A DNA stretch of 64,000 nucleotides from Massilia sp. H-1 (lineage in GTDB: Bacteria > Pseudomonadota > Gammaproteobacteria > Burkholderiales > Burkholderiaceae_D), in NCBI GenBank assembly GCA_024703915.1, contig CP087969.1, forward strand, positions 2,046,001 through 2,110,000, in the 5' to 3' direction. Positions 32,114-41,674 of the stretch are shown piece by piece (position 1 is the stretch's first letter; each line of letters begins with the position of its first letter). The notes beneath the pieces are model-generated. The model had not been told where the DNA came from. It saw only the letters and a list, made by a program, of their open reading frames with translations, and made no database searches. The position numbers were made by a program, and so were the translations under genes.

Positions 32114-32806
32114 TTAGCGCGCGATGCGGCGCTGCTTGCGGCGTGCCGCCAGCAGCATGCCCAGGCCGCCCAGCAGCAGCGCGGCGCTGCCCGGCTCGGG
32201 CACGGTGGTGGCCAGGCCGAACTGGAAATCGTCGGCCACCCAGTTGCTTAGCCAGGCTGCCCAGCTCGCGCCGGTCGATGCGGTAGCCGGTGATGCCCGA
32301 CAGCGCGCCAAAGGCGCTGGTGTCGACAAAGGTCAGCGGCTCGGGCTGGCCGGGGTGCGATTCGGGCAGATCGAATTCGACCGAAGCCAGTTCGAGCGCG
32401 CCGTTCAGGGCCACGATCGTGATCTGGTCGGCGCCGCCTTCGGTGAAGCCGTAATACTGGTTGCAGGCCGAACCAGGCGCCGCTCAGGACCTCGGTGGTG
32501 GTGATCATCAGGCCCGACGCGCCGCCATGGTTGGTGACGAAGTAGTGGCCGGAATGGGCGATGCCGAACAGCGGGCCGCCGGTCGCCACGCGGTAAGCGT
32601 CGCCGACGACGGTGAAGCTCAGCATCCCAGGTCACGCCCTGGTAGACCAGGCTGTCGGTGAAATTGGTGTATTGCAGGCCGGTGGCGGAATCGACCGCAG
32701 GCGGGGCCACCAGGTCGTCGAAGCTGGCGATCACGGCTGCGTGGCCGCTGGCGGCCAGCAACACGCTGGCGCCGATCGCCAGTTTCAGGGAAGTCATCAG
32801 GGTCAT
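32114..32806 (-). CDS. PEP-CTERM exosortase substrate
   Basis: About 228 residues. Signal peptide (MTLMTSLKLAIGASVLLAAS, ending GHAA), a beta-rich body (FDDLVAPPAVDSATGLQYTN, GHYFVTNHGGASGLMITTTE, VALNGALELASVEFDLPES) and a C-terminal VPEPGSAALLLGGLGMLLAA followed by RRKQRR. That tail is the PEP-CTERM sorting signal, cut by exosortase for export to the exopolysaccharide matrix, so an exosortase must be encoded elsewhere. Breaks: a lost GC near 32622, an extra C near 32466 and GCTTAGCC near 32246 (LAGNWVADDF). Confidence 0.88.
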
Positions 32807-32850
32807 CGCACACTCCTCTAGTGAGTAGCAAGTGTAGCGTAATGACAATG

Positions 32851-34940
32851 TTATCTCGACAATAAAGCAGGCCGACCGGCCCCGCCGCGCATTTCTGTTG
32901 TAAATACGCAGCAGGACCGCCGGACGCCTGCCGGACGCCTTACTTCCAGGAGGTAAGTCTTGAGGAAGTCGATCGAAGTGAAGAACTGGTAATCGGCATT
33001 GACCTTCTTGCCGAAGCCGTGGCCTTCGTCATTGGCCGTCATGTACCAGACCGGCGTGCCGCCCTTCCGGACGGTGGCCACGATCTGGTCGGCCTCCTGG
33101 TAAGGCACGCGCGGATCGTTCTTGCCCTGGATGACGAACAGCGGCTTCTTGATGCGCGCCGCATTGTTGGCCGCACAGGATCGTCTCGAGGAACTTGCGC
33201 ATCTCCGGATCGCGCTCGTCGCCGTATTCCACGCGGCGCAGGTCGCGCCGGTAGCTCTCGGTTTTTTTCGAGGAAGGTCACGAAGTTGGACACGCCCACC
33301 ACGTCGATGGCGGCGGCGATCCGTTCCGGGTACATGGTCGACACGGCCAGCGACATGTAGCCGCCGTAGCTGCCATGCCTACCACGGCCACGCGCGAGGC
33401 GTCCATGTCGGGCTGGGTCGCGATCCAGTCGAGCAGCGCGCCGATGTCGCGCACCGAGTCTTCGCGCAAGCGCCCGTTGTCGAGCTTGAGGAAGGACTTG
33501 CCGTAGCCGGAAGAGCCGCGCACGTTCGGGTAGATGACGGTCACGCCCAGTTCGCCCGTGTAGTAATTGCTGCGGCCCTGGAAGCCCGGCTGGAACTGCC
33601 CTTCCGGACCGCCGTGGATGTTGATCAGCACCGGGCGCTTGCTTAGAGCGAACTTGGCGGCCGGGGCGCGGTACACGAAGCCCGAAATGCTGCGCCCGTC
33701 GAACGACTTCCAGCGCTCCAGGGTCGGCTCCACGAAGGTGCTGGCGTCGACCGCCATTTTCTCGTGCGTGGTCCAGCGCGTGACGGCATTGGTCTTGATG
33801 TCGACGCTGTAGACTTCGGACGGGCTGGTGCTGGACGACAGCGACAGCGCCAGATGGCGCCCGTCGTTATGCCATTCGACCCCGCCGATGGTGCCGACCG
33901 GGAGCTTCGGCATCGGCAGCATCTTGTGGTCGCGCGTGCGCATCAGGCGCAGCACGCTCATGCCGTCCTGGTTGATCACCAGCGCCAGCAGCTTGCCGTC
34001 CTGCGACAGGTCGAGGTCTTCCACGTCCCAGTCGATGTCGCCGGTGAGCGCGGTATGCTTCATCGTCTTGAGGTCGATGTAGGTCAGGCGCTTGAACTCG
34101 GCGCCGCGGTCGGTCACCGTGTACAGGCCCTTGCCGTCGCGGCTGGAAGCCCGCGCCCGCGTAGGCCACCGGCTGCTCGCCGTCCTTGGCCGTGATGCGG
34201 CGCGACTTGCCGGTATCGAGGTCCATCAGCCACAGATAGCTTTCATTGGCCGACACGAATTCGGTGTACACCAGCTGCTTGTCGTCGGGCGAGAAACGGA
34301 AACCGGACCAGCCGCCGCCGGGCAGCTCGGCCAGCTTGCGCGCGCTCTCCGGCTTGAGCGGATCGACCAGGCTGACCGTCGAGACGATCTGGTCGGCCGA
34401 ACCCTGGCGGTTGACCGGCACCGTCACGTACACCATGCGCCCGCTTTTCTCGGACAGCGAGGTGCCTTGCACGCGCTGGCCGTCGGGCGTGATCGGCACC
34501 GCTTCGGCGCTGCTTGGCATCCTCGCGCCGGTAGCTGCGGAAGACTTCATTGCCGCCCACGTCCTTGTTGAATACATAGTACTTGCCCAGGCGCGGCTGA
34601 TAGCGCGCGCCGCGCACCGGTTCGGCGTAATCGGTCAGCAGCGTGAGCGGCGCGCCCGGCTTGGCGATGCTGAACAACTGCGGGGTATTGTTGTGGCGCC
34701 GGACCAGGATCATTTCCTGTTTGACCGGATGCCAGGTGGCGAAGGCGGTGGGCTTGAAGTCGTTGTAGCGGCCGATATTGGCGGCCACGCTGGCTGCACA
34801 CCGGCGGCACGTTCTCGAGCACCATGGCGGCTTGGCGCAGGGAACACCGGTTCCTCGGCGGCGGCGCCGCCTGAGGTCAGCGCGGCAAGCGCGGTCAGGA
34901 CGGACAAGGCGAGCGGACGTGCGTGCGGACGAAAGATCAT
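32851..34940 (-). CDS. S9-family prolyl oligopeptidase-like secreted peptidase
   Basis: About 680 residues with signal peptide (LSVLTALAALTSGGAAAEE). Beta-propeller part: ATWHPVKQEMILVRRHNNT, GWSGFRFSPDDKQLVYTEF, GGVEWHNDGRHLALSLS. Catalytic part: RPVLINIHGGPEGQFQPGF, YPNVRGSSGYGKSFL, nucleophile AGSYGGYMSLAV (after correcting the site near 33374), VIQGKNDPRVPYQEAD and ANDEGHGFGKKVN. Triad Ser, Asp and His are all present. Other breaks near 33172, 33262, 34147, 34518, 34788 and 34838. The open frame runs to 32851 but the protein probably ends near FLKTYLL (about 32940). Confidence 0.9.
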
Positions 34941-35012
34941 CGTTGAACCCTTTCAGATGAAGACAAAAAGCAGAGCATCACAATACCCGCTTTTTGCCTT
35001 TTTGCCATCCGA

Positions 35013-35938
35013 TTATTGGGTGTGCGTGCTCCCGGCCCGCCATTCGACGCGGTTGCGCCCCGCGTGCTTGGCGCGGTACAACTGGCTGTCGACCGCGTCC
35101 AGCAGTTCGGCCGCGCTCTCGCCGTCCTTGATCTCGAGCGTGGCGCCGCCCACGCTCACCGTCAGCACCGGCGCCACCACCGAGGCGTCGTGCGCAATGG
35201 TGAGCTGCTCGATCGCCAGGCGCACGCCGGTCACCAGCTGTTCGCCCTGTTCGCCGAAGGTGTCGGGCATGAGCAGCACCAGTTCTTCGCCGCCGTAGCG
35301 CGCGGCCAGGTCGACCGGGCGCCGCATGAACGAGGCGGCGGCCCGCGCCACCGAGCGCAGCACGCGGTCGCTTCACCGGATGGCCGTAGCGGTCGTTGTA
35401 CTGCTTGAAGCAGTCGATGTCGAGCAAAGCCAGCGACAGCGGGCGGCGCGCCTCGCGCGCGCTGCCATTCGATGGCATAGACTTCGTCGAAGCGGCGCCG
35501 GTTGGCCAGTTCGGTCAGGCCGTCGATGTGGGCCAGCCGTTCGAGCATGCGGCGCTGGCGCACCACCTGCAAATGCAGCGCCACGCGCGCCGTCACCACG
35601 GTCGCGTTGAACGGCTTGGCGATGTAATCGGCCGCGCCCAGGTTCAGGCCATTGGCTTCGTCCTCGGGACGGTCCAGGCCCGAAATGAAAATCACCGCGA
35701 TGTGCGCGGTCTGCGGATCGGCGCGCAGACGGCGCAGCACTTCGTAGCCGTCCATGTCGGGCATCATCACGTCCAGCAGGATCAGGTCCGGCAGGTGGCG
35801 TGCCGCCCGTTCCAGCGTCTGCTCGCCGTTCTTGGCCAGCAGGACCATGTACTCGGGCTTGAGCAGTTCGCCCAGTACCTGGCGGTTGATCGCATCGTCG
35901 TCAGCGATCAGGACTTTTTGCATTGCGCTGATATTCAT
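35013..35938 (-). CDS. Response regulator with GGDEF output (diguanylate cyclase)
   Basis: About 308 residues. REC domain residues 5-120 (VLIADDDAINRQVLGELL, phospho-acceptor Asp in LILLDVMMPDMDGYEVL, Lys in YIAKPFN). GGDEF domain residues 150-305 (HIDGLTELANRRRFDEVY, LALLDIDCFKQYNDRYGHPA, active site ARYGGEELVLLMPD, VTVSVGGAT). GGEEL is a catalytically competent variant, so it likely makes c-di-GMP on phosphorylation. ATG 35938 overlaps the TGA of the kinase gene. Breaks: a lost GC near 35452 and a GCCGGC-type site near 35370 (GHPAGDRVL). Confidence 0.92.
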
Positions 35939-38900
35939 GCGCCCTCCGCGAGCTGGATGTCGAGACTGCGCGCCAGGACGGCCAGGGCCGCCAGCGCGGC
36001 ACCGTATTCAAGTTCGTCGACCGCGCGCCGGACCGTGGCCAGCTTCACGTCGTGCCCGGCTCCGCGCAGCGCGGCCTGCAATTCGAGCAGCACGTCGTCG
36101 GCCTGGGCATCGTCGGCCAGCAGCAGCGTGCCCAGGCGGCGCATCAGGCGCGCCGCATCGGCCGGCAGCGCTCTCGGGCGCGGACGGCGGCGCTTCCACC
36201 CCGGCCAGGGCGCTCAGCAGCGGCTCGAGCATCTTCAGCAGCTCCGGCGCCAGCGCCTGCGCGCGTTCGTCCTCGCCCGCGCGCAGCGCCTGCTCGATCG
36301 TGCCCGACAGGGCCGACAGCGCATTCGCGCCCACGTACACGGCGCTCGACTTGAGATTGTGCACCAGGCTTTGCAGCGGGTCGAACTGGCCGCTGGCGAG
36401 CGCGTCGCGCACCACCTGCGGCGACTGGCGGTATTCCTGGACAAAGCCGCGCAGGCGCTTGTACAGGCGCTCGCGCTTGTAGTCGACACTGGCCAGCGCC
36501 TTGTCCCATTCGACCCCGGCCACCTGCGGCAGGGGCGGTTCGCCCAGGACCGGCGCGGCCGGCTGCGCGGCAGGCGGCACCGGCGCCACCATGGCCGGAC
36601 GCGCCAGGCGCGACGGCGCGATCCAGCGCAGCAGCGCCTTGAACAGCGCTTCCGGATCGATCGGCTTGGTCACGTGGTCGTTCATCCCGGCCGCCAGGCT
36701 CAGTTCGCGGTCGCCCGCCATCGCGTGCGCCGTCATGGCCACGATCGGCAGCGCATCGCGCCCGCCCAGCGCGCGGATCTGGCGGGTGGCGGTAAAGCCG
36801 TCGATGCCCGGCATGGCGATATCCATCAGCACCAGGTCGTAGTCGAAATCGCGCACCATGCGCACCGCGTCGCCGCCGTGCACCGCCACCTCGACGTGGA
36901 CCTTGGCCGCGGCCAGGAAGTCGAGCGCCACTTCGCGGTTGTTGGCATTGTCTTCGACCAGCAGGATGCGCGCGCCTTCGAGGCGGGCCAGATCGCCCTC
37001 GCGCAGGCCGGGGCGGCCGTCGTGGGCGCCTTCGCCCGCCAGGTCCGGACGCAGCACTTGCAGCAGGCTGTGATACAGCAGGGACGGCCCGACCGGCTTG
37101 GACAGGAAGCCCTCCGGCTGCACCAGGCCATCCTTGCGCACCACTTCGTCGCGCGAGCAGGCCGAGACCATCAGGATCATGCGGCGGCGCGGCGAAGCGT
37201 TCGTCGGCGCGGATGCGGCGGATGGTCTCGATCCCGTCCCAGCCGGGCATCATGAAGTCCATCAGCACCACGTGATAAGGCTCGCCCGTGGCCACCGCGT
37301 CGGCCAGCATCTCGAGCGCGTTTCGCCCGATTCGGTGGATTCGGCGGCAATGCCGAAGGAGCCCAGCATCTCGACCAGGGCGGCGGCGGCGGTGGCGCTG
37401 TCGTCGACCACCATCACCCGTACCTGGTGCAGCAGCGCGATGGGCGCGGCGACCGGGGCCAGCACGCCGTCGCCGATCCCCAGGCGCACGGTGAAACTGG
37501 AAGCGGCTGCCCACGCCGGGCGTACTCGACACCTTGATGCGTCCGCCCATCAGCTCGACCAGCTGGCGCGAGATCGACAGACCCAGGCCGGTGCCGCCGT
37601 ATTTGCGCTGAAATCGAATTGTCGGCCTGGCTGAAGGACTGGAACAGGCTAGGCCAGCTGCTCTTCGTTCATGCCGATCCCGGTGTCGCTCACGGAAAAC
37701 CGCAGCTGCAGCGAGTCGCCGGCGCGCTCCATGATCGAGATGGCGACCACCACCTCGCCCTTGTCGGTGAACTTGACGGCATTGCCGGTCAGGTTGATCA
37801 GCACCTGGCCCAGGCGCAGCGGGTCGCCCACCAGCTTGGCTTTAAGCACCGCGCGGTCGACCCGGAACACCAGTTCGACCTGCTTCGATTCGCTGCGGAT
37901 CCCGGTCACGCTCGACAGGTGGTCAAGCACGTCGGCCAGGTCGAACACGACGTTCTCGAGCGTCATCTTGCCCGCTTCGATCTTGGAAAAATCGAGGATG
38001 TCGTTGATCAGGCCAAGCAGGTGTTCGCCCGCGCCCTGGATCTTGGACAGGTAATTGCGCTGCTTGTCGCTGGGGTCCGTCATCAGGGCCAGCTTACTCA
38101 TGCCGATGATCGCGTTCATCGGGGTGCGGATCTCGTGGCTCATATTGGCCAGGAAGTCCGACTTCATGCGCGTGGCCGCCTGCGCCCGCAGCATGGCGTT
38201 TTGCATCGCCTTGCCGCGCATGCCGAGAATGCGCATGAAGATCAGCATGTCGATCGTGTTGCCGAACTGGAGGGCGTGCATGGTCCAGAAATTCGCCTCG
38301 ACCCGGCCCGCGATCACTTGCGCCAGCACCACCGAGGACAGGAAGCTGATGGCCCAGCCGATCAGGAAGTAGATGCCGACGCCGTCGCCGCGGCGCGCGC
38401 GGGGTAAATGCGCCGGGCAGGCCGAGCAGCATCGGCATCAGGCCCAGGGTGCTGACGATGGTGACCAGCACCTGCACGCTGATCACGTCGAACGCGAACA
38501 GGGCCGCGGTGAACACCGTCAGGGCCGCGCCCAGGTGCATCAGGCGCGAGAACAGGCGGTCGAAGCCGGGCCGCGCCAGCGCCTGCTCGACGAACAGATA
38601 GGCGCCGCACGACGCCATCAGCGCGAACAGGCCGCCCGCGTGCTGGGTCATCCACACGCTGCCGCCCCACAGGTACTGGGCGCCGATGCCGAAGAATTCG
38701 GCCGAGAACATCATCGTGCCGCCCACCAGCAGCGCGTATTTGCCGAACAGCGGTTCGCGCAAATTGATCCACTGGGCCAGGCTGTACAGCAGCAGGCACA
38801 GCGACAGGCCGATCAGCATCCCCTGCAGCGACTGCTCGTTCAGGGCCGCCGCGTGAAAGGCGCCCGGCTTGGACAGGTGGATAGGCAGGATCTTCGAGCC

Positions 38901-39413
38901 CACGTTTTCGACCCGCAGCAGCAGCTCGTACTGGCCATGCCGGCATGGGCAGGTGCAATTCCAGCAGCCGAAGCGCGCGCGCCGAGCGAGGCATTGGTAG
39001 CCGGGACCAGGCCGCCCAGCACGGCGCGGCGCGTGACAGTGCCATGCGCGCGCAGATACACGTCGGACCCGGTTCAGGACCGCGTAATCGATGTCGAGCA
39101 CCCACTGGCCGTCGCCGCCGGGCGCCACCGCGACCGGAATCTTCAGCCACACTACGTCGCGCTGCACGCCGAGGGTGGCGTAGGCGGAGGTGGGCGCCGC
39201 GAACGGCAGCGCCAGCGCCTGCTCCACCGTGCGCTCGCCGTGCGGGTCGAACTGGACCGCCACCACCGGCCAGGCGTGCACGCGCGGCACGCCGTCCTGC
39301 AGCAGCAGGCGGGCGGGCGCAGTATCGGCAGCGGCAGCGGCAGGGGCAGCCCCGGCGACCGGGGACAGCAGCAGCGTCAGCAGCGTGACGATGCAGGCAA
39401 ACAGCAGCTTCAT
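35935..39413 (-). CDS. Hybrid histidine kinase with 7TMR-DISM sensor
   Basis: About 1150 residues. Signal peptide ([20 protein letters not shown]), periplasmic DISM-type sensor ([26 protein letters not shown]), seven hydrophobic helices at about residues 185-375, HisKA box ([18 protein letters not shown]), HATPase ([38 protein letters not shown]), two REC domains ([15 protein letters not shown] with [30 protein letters not shown] with [13 protein letters not shown]) and an Hpt domain ([13 protein letters not shown]). 7TMR-DISM modules sense carbohydrates or other small molecules. ATG 39413 and TGA 35935 overlap the neighbouring genes. Breaks are mostly lost GC pairs and T-run slips, plus GCCTAGC near 37652. 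Confidence 0.92.
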
Positions 39414-40808
39414 TGACGGTCCCTGGCGCGGCCGGTCAGGCGCTGTTCCAGCTTGTTGAGCCACTGGGGCGCCTTGGGATCGACGTGCCAGCTGCCGGTC
39501 ATGGTATTGACCTGGCCCAGCAGCGCGGGCGGCAGTTTCAGGGGGCGGGTCTGGTCCATCAGCACCCGCACCGTGAACTGGTAGCCGACCACGCGCGTGA
39601 CCATGCGGCAGATCGAAAAACCGGGGAACACCAGGCGCCCCATGGCATCGATGCCGCGCGTGATCAGCATCACGACAAAGAACAGCATGCGCGAATACCA
39701 GGCCACGCAATGGTCGATGCCGATATTCTTGGCGGTCGTCTTGCCGCACAGGTAGCGCGTGAGCAGGACCGGGAAGGGCTTGACCGCGCGCAGCGGGATC
39801 ACCGCTTCCATGGTCTTCATCAGGGCCTGGCCCAGGGCCGGGCGGGCATCGGTGATCATCTCCACGTCGGCCCGGCCGCGCGCCTGCAGGCGCGCGAACA
39901 GGGCTTCGCCCTCTTCCATGGTCTCGGCCATCAGCGTCGTTTCCATGCCCAGCACATGGCCCATCACGTTCCAGGCGTGCAGGTAGGCCAGCTCGTCTTC
40001 GTGCGGCAAGCCCAGTCCCAGCTTGCGCATGCTGCGCAGGAAAACATAGCCGAAGGTGAGCAGCGTGTAGGCCAGTTCGTCCTGGCTGCAGGGCACGCCG
40101 TCGCGCGCGGGGTTCCAGCCGTGCGAGAACAGCGCGCGGTGCATATTCGTGATCCCGTCCTGGTCCAGCGCTTAAGCACCTGGTCGGCACGGGTGGCGTC
40201 GCTCGGATTGCCGCGCAAGATCAGGTTGCCAGGATCATGGCGTGGATCAGGCGCACCTTGAGCACCTGCGGCAGGCCGCCGCCTTCGGGCGGGTCAGGCC
40301 GCCGATCATCATGACCGGGAAGATCATGGCGGCGGTGGCGCGGATCCGGTATTCGGTGTGCGCTTCCAGCTGGCTTAGCCACGTGCAGCACGGCGGCCAG
40401 GTCGGGGATGACATAGCATTCGGGCAGGCTGGAACAGAACAGCAGCGTGCAGGACAGCATGCCGTAATCCATGAACAGCTTTTCGGCCCGTTCGATGCGC
40501 TCCGTGTCGGCCCAGGCGGGCAGGCTGGCGCCTACCCGGACATAGGCTTTCAGTTCGCGCGTGAGCGCGTCGTCGTCGCCGGGCAGCGCCACCTTCCAGG
40601 CATCGAGCCCGCCGTTCGACTGCCACTGCGCCATCTGGGCATTGATGAAGTCGAGCGTGGCCCAGTTGGCGTTGTCGCCGTGGGCCGCCTGCAGCAGATT
40701 GGTCCAGGGACCGAGCAGGGTGGCGATGGTATTGTCGGCCAGCGGGTCGGCCCGCATGCGCATGTCTTCGAGCTGTACCTCCAGGTCCTGGCCAGGCAAA
40801 GCGCTCAT
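39410..40808 (-). CDS. Oxygenase of the MpaB/DUF2236 family (latex-clearing-protein-like)
   Basis: About 463 residues, no signal peptide. The family core is TNMHRALFSHGWNPARDGVP, DELAYTLLTFGYVFLRSMRK, ELAYLHAWNVMGHVLGMET and MTRVVGYQFTVRVLMDQT. DUF2236 proteins include rubber oxygenase Lcp and fungal MpaB, heme enzymes that cleave C=C bonds in isoprenoids. The conserved His in HAWNVMGH is a likely heme or catalytic ligand. Breaks: GCTTAAGC near 40168 (QVPALDQDG), GCTTAGCC near 40376 (VAGQLEAHTEY), lost CCGG near 40230, and a slip near 40285. Start and stop overlap both neighbours by ATGA. Substrate not known. Confidence 0.83.
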
Positions 40809-41623
40809 GCGGCTCCCCGCGCATCCTGGGCGCGGTTCCAGCGCCAGCAGCCGATCGCCGCGCACAGCAGCGGAATGCCCATCGCGAACAGGGCGATGGT
40901 GCGCGTCTCGACCGGATTACCAAAGCACATCTGGAATACCATGCTGCCGCCGTACACCAGCAGCGGCACCAGCACATGCCAGTGGGCCAGGTCGGGCGCC
41001 ATTTTTACCGGGTATTTTTTCAGCGTCAGGCGGAAGCCCATCACCACCACGAAGGTCACCAGGGCCCAGCCGAAGAAGCCTTGCAGCGTCTCGCCGAACC
41101 ACCAGCCGTCCTTCATTTCCATGATCCAGGCCTTGAGCGTGTAGACCATGTAAGGGTCGGCGCCCAGATCGTAGGCCACCACGATCATGGCCGCCAGCAG
41201 CGACATCACGACCGACTGCATCAGACCGGGATTGCCGTCCGACGGCGCCTGCCACACGATCAGGTTGGCGATCACGTAGGCCACGTAGCACAGCGCGAAC
41301 CACATCAGCGGAATGATCACCGGCACGTCGCCCAGCACCGGCCCCAGCACGTCGGTGTACTTGTAGCTGCCGAAGAACCAGCCATACGAGGAACCGAGCT
41401 GCTCGGCCACCCAGCCGCAGGTCACGCCGAGGATCACGAAGTGCAGGGCCGGACGCGCGCCCAGCATGTGTATGGCGCTGGTCCAGCAGCAGGCGAACAT
41501 GAGCACCGAACTGGCGATCAGCATCAGGGTCGTGTGCGACTGCCCGCGCAGCGCCGTCAGGACCAGGAATGCCGCCAGCAAGGCATAGGTGAGGTAAGGC
41601 AGACGCTTGAGCAGTGAGTTCAT
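40805..41623 (-). CDS. Carotenoid biosynthesis protein, CruF/DUF422-like membrane protein
   Basis: 272 residues, intact. It has seven to eight membrane helices (YLTYALLAAFLVLTAL, TLMLIASSVLMFACCWTS, VVMSLLAAMIVVAYDLG, ALVTFVVVMGFRLTL). The central motif HFVILGVTCGWVAEQLGS, SYKYTDVLGP, GDVPVIIPLMWF fits the CruF/DUF422 family, whose known member hydrates the 1,2 double bond of gamma-carotene. No crtB or crtI is seen, so hydration of another isoprenoid is possible. Starts 52 bp after the TonB receptor stop and overlaps the oxygenase start by ATGA. Confidence 0.85.
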   Translation of the reverse strand: MNSLLKRLPYLTYALLAAFLVLTALRGQSHTTLMLIASSVLMFACCWTSAIHMLGARPALHFVILGVTCGWVAEQLGSSYGWFFGSYKYTDVLGPVLGDVPVIIPLMWFALCYVAYVIANLIVWQAPSDGNPGLMQSVVMSLLAAMIVVAYDLGADPYMVYTLKAWIMEMKDGWWFGETLQGFFGWALVTFVVVMGFRLTLKKYPVKMAPDLAHWHVLVPLLVYGGSMVFQMCFGNPVETRTIALFAMGIPLLCAAIGCWRWNRAQDARGAA

Positions 41624-41674
41624 GAGTGTCGGGTCAGGGAACAGGCGTTGAAAATACGGCGCGCGCGGCGCCGC

